From Icerya purchasi (Eukaryota > Arthropoda > Insecta > Hemiptera > Monophlebidae), in assembly GCA_039619475.1 (NCBI GenBank), contig CM077116.1:25307191-25371190 (forward strand): a DNA stretch of 64,000 bases, given 5' to 3'. Made by a program: the position numbers and the translations under genes. Below are positions 11,290 to 24,035 of the stretch, one piece after another. Positions within the stretch are counted from its first letter, which is position 1, and each line of letters opens with the position of its first letter. The notes under the pieces were generated by a model. It was given only the letters and a program-made list of their open reading frames with translations. It had not been told where the DNA came from and ran no database searches.

Positions 11290-12869
11290 CGTTAAATATG
11301 TCGGCTCGATATTACGAGATAAAAATTTTAACTGATGCGGAAGTGTACCAAATCGGTTTTGAATACATGTCCTCAGTAATATTATTTTACAATTTTAATT
11401 TATATCGCATTATTATGAAGTTTACTTAAAAGCATAATTAACTGAAAACAGTTTTGTTGTCATATTTCGCATCGAGAATATTGTGGAAGTGAAAAAAAAG
11501 AAAGTAGTTTGCTCTAGTATTTTCATGTAATATCAAATAAATAAATTTCTAAGAAATAAAAAATTACAAAAAAGAAAAAGCTTGAATGTCGACTATAAAC
11601 TTAAATATGTCTCATTTAGTCGAGTTTATATAAAGTGATCGAGGACCGCGAAGAATTATTAAATATGAACATGAACAATCATTAATAGTCGCGTAAGAGG
11701 AACAGCAGATTACCATGCTAAAAAACGGGTGGGTGTATGTACACAGTGTTGGACTACTGCAGTTGTATTGCGATAGCGAATGATTTTCAAATGCAGTCTT
11801 GCGCGTACGTATGCCTATTGCATATAGAATTACCGGTGATCGGTACGCATGTCTGTACAACAAAAGTGTTCTCTAATAGTCATGACGTTCAGGAATCGAG
11901 CTGCATGCCTAATAAGATATAATATATATGCGTGTATATGTGGGTGAGTGCATTTTCATAAGATCAACTTTTCTCGTCGATTTAAAAAAAGTTCGTTTTA
12001 ATATTTCTACTGTATATTCATTGTAGCTATCGTAAATGCAATCTGATGCGACATAGTGAAAGTAAAAAACTAATGTGTACGAACAATTCGATACAAATAA
12101 ATTATGAACGCAAAAGAAAACTGTATTAAGAAAAATGCCAACTAGTTTTAGTTCGATTATTCGCAGTTATGTTAATATTAGTCATTTTATTTCTGCTAGC
12201 AGTAATAATGTGCATTGTGTATATAGTGTGAAATATGATTACTTCCTGATGAAACTCCACCGACATCATATTAATTAAATCAATTTTATCCTAGAGTGGT
12301 AGAAATTATAACTAAATTTTGATTCTTTGCAATCCAATTAAGAGACGTCTTCGTCGGATGTAAATGTGAATGCACTGTATTATGCGTAAACGTAGCAAAA
12401 TAATTTTTTTTGTTTGGAGGTATTAATGCCTTCCTCTTCCCGCGAAAATATTTTAAAATATCAGTGTTTATTAAATAAAAACAACTATAAAACAGAAATA
12501 CACACAGCTTAACAAATATTACCTTAAATTCGTTTATGTATTTTTAATTGCAAAAAATTTTTCCTAAAATGAGATAGATCGTGTATGGTACTTCACAAAC
12601 TATTTACCATGTTGTATATATTGTTCATAGTTTAATTCTTATAATAAAATTATAAACCCTTCAATTTGAAGGGAAATTTAATAAATTGCGCGCGCACGCA
12701 CACACACCCACACCAACAAACATGCTCGAATTTATAAGCAATTCGACGATATCATCAGCATTACTGCTGTTATCATTATTATCGTCGTCATTACTAAATG
12801 GTAAATCGGTTTCTTTTATGGATAGGCGAAATGAGGACCCTTTCGATATGAAACAGAGTTATCGTTGAA
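10401..12869. other. AT-rich sequence with a (CTGT)n(CT)n microsatellite
   Basis: CTGT repeats grading into CT repeats lie at about 11256-11290. A (CA)-rich stretch is at about 12690-12715. No gene was recognised. Confidence 0.4.
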
Positions 12870-13230
12870 ACGGACAGATAATGGATATAGCGCGCTTTCA
12901 TATCGCCGATATAAAATGTCGATAAAGATTTTAATAATGACATTATCTGCCGCGCATCTAGAATCAGTTGATATAATGGATTAGCCGAAGTGAGGGTTTG
13001 ATCAGGCCGAAGGGTGCTGAACCTTCTACCTTCGCTGTCTGTTTCTTTTTATTTTCCGCTCGTTTTCCCGCCAAGCAGCTTTAAAAGCGCATTATCACCT
13101 GCTATCCGACACCCTGTTTCCTTTTCGCCCGCAGTCTTGTCCACTTAAAAGCGGAATTACCGTCATAGGCCATAAATTCCAATTCAGAGAAGATCAGTTC
13201 CGACGCCACCGCACCGATATATATATATAT
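12870..13230. promoter_or_regulatory. GC-balanced block, candidate conserved non-coding element
   Basis: Base composition is clearly less AT-rich than the flanks, with no homopolymer runs and no sustained frame. It contains a GGATTA core (homeodomain K50-type site) near 12980 and a GGCCATAAA phrase (Hox-type TTTATGGCC on the other strand) near 13168. The sites are short and could be chance. The call rests mainly on composition and position upstream of the robo Ig1 exon. Confidence 0.2.
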
Positions 13231-14527
13231 ACATATGTAAGTGTGTAATTCTTACTAGCACACCGATGCTCGCTGAAGAACCCTCGAAAATTACCCCAAT
13301 TTATATCCCGAAATATGGGACCAACGAATCCGACTAATTAGCTATAAATAAAGCGGAGCCAGTTTGAAAAGTTTTCATCTTATTCTTTCCTCAATTATCG
13401 GAAACCATTGATCGAAAATATTCTTTTACACAGAATAATTAAATAAAGGTATACAGAAAGTTTCCATTCGAACGGGGTAGTTTAACTGATTATCAGAAAA
13501 AGAAAAAAAAAACCCTGCCACTGATCAGACTGAAAAGATTAGAAGAAAGTGTCATTAATGATAAACCAATCCCCATGTTGAGGGGGAGAAAATTAAAAAA
13601 AATCATTGCTAGAGTCGGAAGGAAGTTTTTGTTTTAAGCTGTTTCCTCAAAAGTCCCATGTCCGAAGGAAAAAATTGATGAATTTTTATGCTAAAAGTAT
13701 CTTCCCTGGTTGAAGAGCCCGACAACTCCGGGGTTGTCGCTTCGAGAGTGATTCCGCTTTTAACGGATACGCGCAGTTATCGATGGACAAAGGAACGGAT
13801 CCTCTTCAGCGGTGAGAGGGAGATTGTTGGAAGAAAAAACGGAAAAGACAGAAAAATCAGGAAGGAAGGTGTGGAGTATTGATTCAGTCTTCGTCAAATG
13901 TTGGTCAAGTCTTCATCCATCAACTATTCGTAAATTCGCGAAACAGGCCAACCTTTCATACAAAAGAATCAGTCCATTTGTTAATCGAAACAATTTCGAT
14001 CGGAGCAGGTCTTAGCAATCCGATGCTCTGAAATTCGCTTTTTCGTCGTAGTTAATAACATTTTAGTCAGCTTTAACGGATTTCATTGTCGATAATCACG
14101 ACCCCTCCCCACATTTATCAGGAATCCAAGCCGAACTACCAACGTACGCCCGTCTGCCAACAAAGCATTAACGACCATCCAGCAACCACAGCAGAGTGAT
14201 ACGTACAATTTTTATCTATTTTCGTTAATCATCATTACTATTCTCGTATATAAATATATATATATATTTTTTTTTTTTTTATCAGCGGTCGGCCGTTTAA
14301 GTAAGATGGGTTAGGCATTTAACTAAAATATATTATTTAAAATAAAACATAACAATTCATTTAATAATAATAAATTAAAATTCAAATAAATTAAATTCAC
14401 GAGTGCCAAAGAATCTCGTAGTTGACATCCCTGAAGGCTATTAAAACAAGTAAATCACTTCAATTGGCATCCCTGGTGGGGATAAAATATTACGCAAGTA
14501 TACCGTTACAATATATATATATATTAA
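13231..14527. other. No supported gene
   Basis: Two overlapping short + strand frames (13688-13882, 13812-14015) lack recognisable motifs. TA tracts occur at about 14247-14267 and 14510-14524, the latter adjoining the dispersed repeat that starts at 14528. Confidence 0.35.
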
Positions 14528-14904
14528 TTACAACGTTATTCTTAGGCTACCCCCCATTCGAAAAAATGTCCCAAAAAAATGTCCCAGAAAAATGTCCCAA
14601 TTTTATGTAACGTTTGTTATATTTTGTAGGATTTTTGTTATTGTTATTTAAAAAATATCACAATTTTATGTAATGAAATATGTAACGAAAAATGTAACGA
14701 AAAAATGTCTTAATTTTATATAATGAAAGTTAAATGTTAGAATAGGACTTTTGTGGTTATGTTATTTTTTTGTGTGTGTTGATGCCAGTAAGAATTACGT
14801 TGTAAATTTTGATAATTTTATACAAAGTATAGAAGAGAAAGAGACATAAATAAAAGCAAGAGGGGTCAAGGGGCACAGCCCCTTGCGAGGCCAAAATGGC
14901 CGAG

Positions 14905-14908
<4 letters not shown>
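14528..14908 (+). repeat. Dispersed repeat A, copy 1 (inverted repeats, GGGGC hairpin, TA flanks)
   Basis: This copy starts with TTACAACGTTATTCTTAGG (14528-14546), next to a TA tract. The inverse of that terminus, TAAGAATTACGTTGTAA, recurs internally at 14789-14805. The far part holds a perfect 8-bp stem hairpin CAAGGGGC-ACA-GCCCCTTG (14867-14885) and GGCC-AAAAT-GGCC (14889-14901), and ends in GAGTTATATAT at the next TA array. Internally there are repeated ATGTCCC/ATGTAACG phrases. The same sequence occurs reversed at 34932-35204 and 52908-53260. It is non-coding and is probably a non-autonomous DNA element. Confidence 0.75.
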
Positions 14909-14945
<37 letters not shown>

Positions 14946-14965
14946 TATGTGTGTGTGTGTGTGTG
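14904..14965. repeat. (TA)n(TG)n microsatellite
   Basis: Perfect TA repeats grade into TG repeats directly at the end of dispersed repeat A copy 1. Confidence 0.9.
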
Positions 14966-16809
14966 CGTTTCTTTTTCTCGACATTTATTATCATCAAAGA
15001 GCGAAAAATTAGAAATTCGTAAAATTCGTTATTATGCGCGAAATTTCGACTTGACAGTGCGACTTGAATATCGGTAACGTCGTATTACAGTTAAAATACG
15101 GAATGGCAAAAACAGAGAAAAAAAGCGGGAAAAGGAATTTATCGGTATGACTTTTTTCTCAGTGTCGCCGGAATTTCCGGAACAAGATTGCAAAGTTCAA
15201 AGTCCAGCCCCGCAATACATGCACTGCCGACTGGTCGGCTGGGATAAAGAACGGAAATCTTGTTAGACGTGAAAAGATGTCGTAAAAGTTATCAAATAAA
15301 TAGTACCGTCGCGTAATGTATGCGAAATCGTACAATCGACGTAGACGGTCCCGCATGAAAACATCGATGTATCTGAGGACGAATGATACGGTCGAATGGA
15401 ATGGAACGAGATTATTTCAGGAGGCTTACAGCGAAAGTTGAACGTTACGGATATGTGGCTGCACCGAAGAGAGCTTTAAATGGAAAGTATTGAGAAGGAA
15501 AAAAGGGAAAATAAACTTTCCAAGCTTAAAGTATAAAGGCGAACAGTTGCGGGCCCTGCATGCAGATTTACTACAAACGCTCCGATAACCGTCGTCTAAT
15601 ATACGTGTCAGTTTGGTTACTTTCAATTTCAATTTTCTCCCATGCTCTTTTGTAGTGATGGCGCCGGAATTCATTTCTTTTCGAAATCGACCGGTTTTGT
15701 TCAGCCTTGACAAACTTCACTATTGTTAATATATTAATTAAACGTTTACAAGGTATTTCCTCGCAGATTTTCCGTACCAAGTTCAAAGTTCCCGTTCGCC
15801 GAGAGAAATTCGTTCCAAACTCGTCCGAAGAAGAATGTTACTGCGCATTTACAAAGTTTTACCATGTAGTAACTTTACTTAATCGGCCGTTTCGAACTTA
15901 TGCTCCAAATTAAGGCGAATGAAAACGTGAACAAAGCCGACCATTGTAGAACGAGAAAACACAAAACTGACACTCTCTACAACTGTTTGACACCTGCGAT
16001 GATTAACGAGAGGATGATAAAGTATGAGTGCTGCTGATAATCAGTGCACGTTGCTATTAGAAATTTTATACGGATTTGTTTCCATTTCGATAAACCCATG
16101 CCGCCCTCGTATTATTTGAACATTTGCACAAGCGTGTATGGGAAATTTTTTAGAGGTAATTTTTAATTTTAATTTTTACCTATTCAGAAACGAACAAGGA
16201 ATAAACTCGAATGAGTGCAGTTTCATCATTTTCAGTTGCTACGATTAAAAATGCTATTCCGATGTATTTTTATTAAATTATTATTAAAACTGTTCATTTT
16301 TCTGTACATCAATGTACGAATGAGTATAAAAACCCACCGTAATAACGAGATTGATAAATTTACGTAAATCGACATGTTTCAGAGTCACACTGTAGCCGTG
16401 ATTACCGGAATGAAGGTTAAAATAATTCAGTTTCATTTATATAAAGGGTGGGCCAAAACTAGTGCAATTACTCTCCGTACGGAGTATGGACGTTATCTAG
16501 CGGTCAAATAGGGTGGGGTTGAGGGTTCATAAAGTTCATTCTTTTTCCAGCAGTAGAACAAGCGTAGAACCATTATAACAATACGAATCTCGAGATACAG
16601 AGATGTGTGAACGAAGTGTAGTTTAGTTAGAGTTTCCCTTACAGACTACAATGTACGTGTATGGCGCACTCATCAGAAAAAGAAAGGTGTGTTATTCTTT
16701 AGCTTCCTTGTTTTGCGATTAAGCGAGACAAAATTAAATTTACTGAGGAATGTTAAATATCAAATGAGAAGGATTATTATTATACTGAACACAGGTTCCT
16801 GACCAGTTT
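14966..16809. other. GC-balanced intronic sequence, no supported gene
   Basis: From about 15000 to 16000 composition is more balanced and several short minus-strand frames overlap (15159-15356, 15426-15786), none recognised. A segment near 16446 begins GGGTGGGCCAAAACTAG, which could be a transposon terminal sequence, but no partner terminus was found. Confidence 0.3.
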
Positions 16810-17430
16810 AAGAGGAGGGCTCCTCCTCACACTGTGGAATATTTGGAAACGTGGTGGCCGACAGATTGACAAGTATGGATAATTATCTAATAATTCATAA
16901 TAAGGTGGTTAACCGGAAATAGGCAAAACCACACCGTATATTAAAGAGCAGATTCAGATTCTAATTCAGATTTAATGGGATAGAGAGTACTCAGAAAATA
17001 ATCAAACTGACGGTAAAGGATATGCGTACGTTCAAAAGAAAATATCCCCTAAACCATGGTTTTATGCGAATAGAAGATTGGAAAGAGACTGAATACATTG
17101 TGAAATTAGTACAAATGAGAACTGAGCATTGCAGTACGGCTAGCTATTTATTTAGATTGGGTATAAATAGCGATCCGATTAACGAAAAATGTAGTGAGAA
17201 TCAGCTTTAGAACAATATGGGTATATATAATATGGCAATGTGCCAAACGCACTGAAGAGGAGATCGTTCGATATACTTATGCTGGAATAATTGAGAAACA
17301 TTAACGATTTCGACGATGATAATCATTAATGAACCATTTTAGTGAAGAACTTTACAACTTTATCAACGTCAATCAGATAAATATTTAAAGGTTTAAAGAT
17401 TGGAAAAACTGGCCAATGGCGAGAAAAATC
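16810..17430 (+). pseudogene. Non-LTR retrotransposon RNase H tail plus zinc knuckle, frameshifted
   Basis: Plus-strand fragments in sequential order are: SSHCGIFGNVVADRL (RNase H HxGIxGNExAD region, Glu replaced by Val), GKGYAYVQKKISPKPWF, then VQMRTEHCSTASYLFRLG, SDPINEKCSENQ, and VYIIWQCAKRTEEEIVRY. Together these reproduce the end of a non-LTR ORF2: RNase H C-terminal motif, PWF linker, RTGHxxTxSYL and Cys/His knuckle with IIWxC. Several frameshifts and stops separate the pieces. A-rich sequence follows at about 17575-17605. Confidence 0.65.
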
Positions 17431-17879
17431 AGTTAATTAGAGGAGCAGCATTTGTGTACTTTATGTAAAAGCTTGATGAAATCCGCGGCGCGTTAGTGTA
17501 ATGCTGTTGTTTAACGGAAATACGTACGTAACAAAGGCATCATAGAGAGAGGCTTTTACTCGTATGTTTTACGTAAAAAAGAAAAAAAAACAAAAAAAAT
17601 AACGGATAGAACGATGAACAAGCGTTAAAAAAAGAAAGGAAAAGAACGTATAAAATTTGGGGGTTTGTTTCTTTTGCCGAACGCATTTATAGTCTTAATT
17701 ATTTGAAATAATGTATATATATTAAATAGGAAATCACCTGATAAATAGATTTATCTTCGGAAACAATTTCGAACAAAGCCCATATTCAGCTGGAAAAAAT
17801 AGAAATTACAACACGAATAGAAAGTAAATGTAGCGAACAAATTATTATAAGTCTCTTAAATCAAAAATTCGTGTAAAAC
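17431..17879. other. A-rich sequence after the retrotransposon tail
   Basis: A-rich tracts at 17574-17605 and 17625-17650 may include the degenerate poly(A) tail of the element ending near 17430. Nothing else recognised. Confidence 0.3.
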
Positions 17880-17970
17880 TTACTTGCGTCGGATATAAGC
17901 GTCAAAATTCACACATCAAAACGTTTTCGAAACCATGTCATCATCAGCTATAAAAAATATCGTGAATCTT
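17880..17970 (-). repeat. Degenerate copy of a CTGATGA...CGAAAACG motif
   Basis: The minus strand contains CTGATGATGACATGG followed by TTTCGAAAACG (about 17923-17950). The layout resembles the CTGATGATGG...CCGAAACG strings in the palindrome at 45883-46083. The segment between the two motifs pairs poorly here, so it is at best a decayed relative. Confidence 0.3.
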
Positions 17971-18837
17971 ATAATCTCCGGCTTCCTTAAGTTCGCGTGT
18001 ATATTTTTTTTTTCGATTATTTTTCGGGTTTATTTAAATATTTTTCCTTATTGATAAGTTTTTATTAAATTTTCAAAGACTTCTTTCGTATTTTTATTTT
18101 AGTTTTATTCGAGTTCCTTCTTTGTAACCCGGACGGTATTTTTTTTACAAAATATATATGTAAATAAAAAAAAGTAAGTGTAAACGGCGCCGGTTTATCG
18201 CGACATAGTGACGTGAATGATCGAATTTGTAACATCGATAGCCGCACTAATAGATTAATCGAACATTTAGACGAAAGATTTTCAATAGATAAGAATCTGG
18301 AGATTATTTTAATTCTTACAGTCTTCTATAACGCCAGCTGCCTAAGTAATATTCTCGGAATTGAACGAATTTAACGTTAATTTCAACGTATAGAACCTAT
18401 TGCTATCGTTATTTCTCGATAATTTTAAATAATTTTTCTATTAGTCGCCAGTCATTTTACGGTATATATACCGCACGGAAAAAAAAACCTCTGGCTAGTT
18501 CTTTGCCCGCCGTTGTTGCAGTTTTAGATTTACTATCAAAGCGGGAAAAGATTAATCGCATCCTCTCTGGATCGCCCATCATTCTGCGTAAAATTCGGAG
18601 CTAACGTCGTAAAACGTATGAAGTTGTGTAACTACTATAATAAGCTGCGCAACCAAGGGATAGGAGGCATATAGAGAAATACATATTCATTCAGCCTTCG
18701 TAGGCCTATTCTCATGATGTGTGTAGTGTAAAAACCGTTTTAAGGATTTTTTAATACTTTTCCTCTATTTATCCACTTTGTATATTACTTTCCACAACAC
18801 AGACATTTTTCAATTTTTTTGATATATATTTATATTG

Positions 18838-18871
<34 letters not shown>

Positions 18872-20804
18872 GTACATAAATGTTATACGTAAGTTGAATC
18901 TCACGCGTCTTGCATAAACGTATATGTTTGAAATATTACTGGTTGGGAAATAAATTTTCTGTCAACAGTATTCTGTCTTTTCTAATTTATCTTCATTCAT
19001 CTTCTTTTTAATTCTCTCTTTCTAATTAAAGAAGTATCCACCACCCTAATACAATTAATTTTTAGACGACGTGACTCCAGACCTTCCAAATAAATTGTAC
19101 TTTTCAGCGCACGTTCGTCGATGTGTTATTATCCAAATGTTTTGCTGTTACAAACCTAATTCGCAAGCGAGAATACTCGAAAATTACCACCGTGCTCCCG
19201 ACAAATTTCTAACAGACAAAATTATGCATCCATTTAACTGCGCCAACGATGTTTAGAATTTGAGCACCAGCAATGTGCGATCATCGGATTTCTTTCAAAA
19301 TCGATTATGTTTCTTTTATAGTGAAACAGGCTTACTACTTGGTTCTCTCCAAAGTGTGGTCATTGTCGTATACAATACTTGATGATAAAGGACATATTGA
19401 TATATTAAAGAGGGGTAGAAATACAAAAGGAAGTACCGAAAAATTTGCAATTCCTAATCGTCACAACCGAATAATCATCGATTAACATAATGCCGTCCGT
19501 TTTCATCTTTACTCTAATAATAGTATCTCGCGTATATATATATATATATATATGCGTGTGTGTGTGTGTGTGTGTGCTCTAAGAGAGAGGGTTTTGTATG
19601 ATAATTACATGAAAATTGAATGTATCAAGAAACCCGATTTCTCGATGTAACTTTATTAATTTCCATAAAGATAATGGCATAGCGCATATCACGACGGTAA
19701 TTTGCATGGCTTCCCCCACACATTTTTGTGCTTATTTCGAGATCGCTAGCGGATTCGAGATTTTCGACATATATGTTCTTTTAAGACACGGTTTTTTACG
19801 AAATAAATTAAAATGCTGCATTCTTGTCTAGTCGGCTTGTCTCCTGCAAATCCATTATTTCTTTTGTCGCATTCGTCAAGTTCGTAACTTTATTCTAGAG
19901 AATTTCTTTGAAAATCCTTTAAAATCTTTTCGTTTGAAACAAAAATTTGCCCGCAAAAACAAAAACAAAAAAGAAAACAACAGAACAGAATTGATTACGT
20001 TTTTGTTTAAGACCATTTTTAGAATCACTGCAAAATTTTATATACATTTATTTTATGTATATATATATATATACTACGCGTTTACCAAGTGTACGACGTT
20101 AATGCAACTTTTTTTTGGCTTTTTATTGGAAATGTATAAAAATAATATTAAATTCCACGGAGACAAAAAAAGTTTATTTTTTTTTTCATAGCTAAGCGGT
20201 TTTTTAAATTGTATTTTTCGAAATGTCAAGTGTCGCAAGCGGTTTTTTTTCAAAATACAATTTGAACGGTGCTTATATTTTTGAAAAGACGCAAAGTGTT
20301 TTTATTTGATTCGACGAATGTGTAGTTTTTACGACTTAAATTATATCTTTCTCGCAAAAGTGTAATTACAGTGATGATTTCTTATATCTATTGTACGGTT
20401 TATAGGTTACACGAGTGTATTGAGATTGCATTCACGCTTTTCCCATTTTTTCCCCCCATTTTATTATTTAGATTTCTTCTATCCATAATTATTTCTTAAA
20501 TTCTTCCCTTATTTATTTCTTTTGGTGTGTTCTATCCGTGTCCCCATACGTATTTGCCTGTTTTATTTCGTTCTGGTAATTGGAATAGCTTATAAAACTC
20601 TGTTCATTTTGCATTACGTTGCATGACGACGGTTAAATAGTTACGAATTGAACGCGTTAAAAAAAAAAAGTCGGTAAACGCTAACGCTGGCTGTTCGCAT
20701 TGGTCAAATTGCTAAATAATTTTGGTCAGGACAGGCGATATACAATGGACATAGATGAGAAAGAATAAAATAAAAGAAGAGATACGGGAAAAGAAAAAAA
20801 AAAC
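17971..20804. other. AT-rich sequence with TA and TG microsatellites
   Basis: TA arrays lie at about 18838-18872 and 19532-19554, the latter grading into (TG)n to 19576, with a short TA array near 20057-20072. Short frames at 19071, 19273, 19616 and 19934 are unrecognised and lack splice context. Confidence 0.4.
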
Positions 20805-21053
20805 TGGTCAGTGCAGAAGATTCGGAGAGTAAACAATTAAAACGAGTTGGAAGTCGAAAGAATCTACCTTTGCACACAAAAAACTGAAGTGGGCTTTCAG
20901 CTGCGAAGAATTGAAAACACGGAAATGATGTAAGACCGAAAAAAGTGTATCCATCGACGAAAGAAATATAGTACGTAAAAGAGTGAAAGGCAATTTTGGT
21001 AGCGAAGAACAGAAATCAGAGAATGAATATGAATGTTTGAGTGACATTAGAAA
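20805..21053 (+). other. Possibly decayed coding sequence ending at a donor-like site
   Basis: Plus-strand pieces in shifting frames read protein-like: SAEDSESKQLKRVGSRKN, then LKWAFSCEELKTRK, then VRKRVKGNFGSEEQK ending at AAA|GTAAGT (21053). Two in-frame stops interrupt it, and no pyrimidine-rich acceptor precedes the last open piece. It may be a pseudogene or chance low-complexity Lys/Glu coding. Not recognised. Confidence 0.2.
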
Positions 21054-21539
21054 GTAAGTTTCAAAAAATTGTTTATTTTAAAACTATATATATATATACA
21101 TATATATATGTATATGTATAATTAAAAATAACCAACGTTTTATTTTACTGGACTACGAATTACTTTAAGAGTTTATATGTTAGGTAGTTTTGTGCATATT
21201 CAGACGAGATATGGTCGAGCGACGAAGTATAAGCTGGCTTATTTTTAATTATATTCTTTAATTTTCATACTCAGAAAAGGATTAAAATTGAACGCGTGTA
21301 AATTAAGCGGAAATAATTCGGGTTATCGGGGTTATTCTGTTAAAGGCTAAGCTGTACTCTTTACAAGTGGTTGTTGTTCATGTGGAAACAATTTGTAAGA
21401 ATTTAACTATTGAACACGGCCCTCGCAGTATTTCTTTCAGAATTCTATAAATCCGCTACTGCTACGCCTAGAGTTACACTTATTACACTTACGAGTTGAT
21501 ATATTATAAGTCTTGTTATTCCGCTCCAGATTTGATTTC

Positions 21540-21588
<49 letters not shown>

Positions 21589-23404
21589 GTTATTATTATT
21601 ATTATTGTTATTATTATTATTTTAAAATTAGGAATGCTCGATTCGCGTCCCTTGATTACGGAATCTTGTCTTCAAATACACTGTTGTTGCGCGCTTTTGT
21701 TCATCGATGAATTCTTCTCCCTCTCGATGTGACAACGTTACCATATCGCGTCTTCTCGTTCAATCCGAATTTATCGAAACTTTGACCTTGTGACTTCACT
21801 CTGATCGTCGTAACGAAATTGCAAACGTTTCTCAATTTTTAATTATTTCCGGCCTGTGTTGATTAATACCTGAAATCACTTCCAAATATTCCAAACAATC
21901 TCGAATAACCGAAGGAAAAATAATGATAATAATTAAAACTTCCTTAATATACAGAGAGATGTTGTAGTACTGATAAAAAGAAGAACCGTTATTTTCGCGT
22001 CAATGTGCCATTACACACACCTTTACCGAACGAGAAATAATTATAATTAATAAATGCAAAATAAATAAATTCTCGGAGAACAAACAAAAATAAGTGTAAA
22101 TTAATTTACTTTAATAAATTAAAGTAATTTATTCGAAAACCCCTTTTTAGTTTTAATTGTGTTGCTCTGTGTTGTTGTTAACGCTATAAAACAATAAAAG
22201 ATACTCGTTTTAATTTATTAAAGTATTTTGTTTTTGTTAATAAGGAGAATTTTTTTTTCTTTTTTTTCCCCCATATTTACGAACGGTTGTTACGGATTTA
22301 TCTACATTTAATTATAATTTACTCCATCAATTAGCATAATGAATGGCGCAAATTAAATATCAGTCGCGCCTATTTCAAAAAAATAGAGCTGTTAACCGCG
22401 GTACGAAGGGCAGTATAGGTGTGATTGCCGAGTTAAAATAAAAATTACGTGTCTAGGTTAATATTAAAAAAAGAGGAAAACTTGAACGAACACAGGATTT
22501 TCAGCATGTAATCGGTCGTTAATTACCTTAAAAAACTATTTTTATAAAAAATCAATCCGCTCTCACCTGTCTGTTATTTTTATGTACTACCATTTCCAAT
22601 TAAGTACCTGAACAAATTAAAAATTATATTTAGATTTTTTTTGTCAAATATAAATGGTATATAAATTGTTCCTTCAGAATAGCCTTTTAAGAAAAACTGA
22701 TACTGTTATTTATAACAACTATCAATGAACCTATTTTATCAGGGTTTTTTTTTTTGCCATATCGCTAAAAGTTTCCTCCTATTTTTACTGCAGTCATGGC
22801 CGAAAGTATGATAGCGGAAATTTTTGTGAGTTTCATAGTTTAACGGAAAAAGAATTGTTTGCGCCGGAAAGAAAATTTGGTAAAACGTTTTTACGAGTTG
22901 AACATTTCTGCTAGCGAGTTATCCAATAAAATGATATATATATATATATATGTAGTACAAAAAGCGATCTACCAAACAATTTTGATAGATGCAGATTGTT
23001 GTAGGTGTGATGATACTTACAGATTGTAGTCAACCTATAGGGCAGCTTTTGATGATAAATAGTTGTGAGCCAGTGTGTATATATTATTTATGTGATGTCT
23101 CGAGACGACGTAGTCTTCTGATATTTGCGCTGTTAACGTACATTAAAATTCTACCTGTAACACGGAAAATAGTAAATAATATGGAACAATTTACCGGGTC
23201 CGCCGGTATATTTTTTTCTGTAGCAGGTGTAAAATCTGTTAACGAACATCGCTCTCTTTTTTCCAATACTCACTACTACATTTACACCATGGCAATTTTA
23301 TTACAACTCGCCGCGAAAATATACACTCTCATCGTTGTAATCGATATTTCCGCAGATTAGTATTTCTATTTGTCAAATTCGTATCGTGTGTTCGATGACC
23401 TTTT

Positions 23405-23439
<35 letters not shown>

Positions 23440-23859
23440 CATCATCATCATAATAATCATAATAATAATAATAACAACAACAATAATAACAATGTTATGT
23501 GTTCCTTCTGAAGTGTGTCGCATATAACTTTTTGTAAAGATATCGAACAGATAATTCGCAAATGTAGGGAAAGAAAGACTGCGCATATGATTTAATGTTG
23601 AAATTAACCGCGTGCAGCCTGAATCGTAATCGATGAAAATATAATTAATATTAAAATTAGGTGAATGGAGGCTGAGAGGAGGTACCTCTTGCTGGATACA
23701 CTTATATGTATTTATAAAGAGAGGAAATTACGTACGAGCGGAGATGCACATAAATATGAATTTCTAATGAACATCTTCTAACACGCAGTCTGACCCCGGC
23801 TATGTACCGATAAATAACTGTGTCTATCAAAAACAAAACTCGGTGTAAAACAGTGTTCC
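21054..23859. other. AT-rich sequence with two trinucleotide microsatellites
   Basis: (ATT)n with GTT interruptions occupies 21541-21622, and (AAT)n grading into ATC/AAC variants occupies 23405-23493. Open frames across them are repeat artefacts. A 123-codon frame at 22989-23360 (+) is unrecognised. Confidence 0.45.
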
Positions 23860-24035
23860 GCATATACGGACAGTCCAGGGGCGGTCGTAAGGTTAGGTGG
23901 GAGGACGAACAGCTGCTCGAGTGGACCACCAAGGTAATAACTTTTAGTAGCCACCTAAACCGATGTGATCCGGTCACTAGAGTTAGGCAAATGAAAATTA
24001 ATACATTCTTCGTGGTCCTAGACCGCGCGCAGGTA
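23860..24035 (+). pseudogene. Possible non-LTR retrotransposon tail (RGGRKVRWED)
   Basis: One frame contains RGGRKVRWEDEQLLEW and, about 45 codons later, VLDRAQV. A basic GRxxxRWxDD box followed by a W and then DRxxW at this spacing is typical of C-termini of some non-LTR ORF2 proteins. Only these two blocks are visible, so the assignment is weak. Confidence 0.3.

Noticed and set aside
16446..16480. GGGTGGGCCAAAACTAG as a transposon terminus
   Set aside because: No inverse partner or transposase was found nearby.
21496..21732. Ile-rich and Tyr-rich open frames
   Set aside because: They are translations of the (ATT)n microsatellite. Frames over TA, CA and AAT arrays (5295, 14757, 23329, 30728, 35549, 41571) were dropped for the same reason.
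22560..22620. Minus-strand exon between TTTGTTCAG and GTGAGA
   Set aside because: The 41-bp enclosed segment has stops in every frame.
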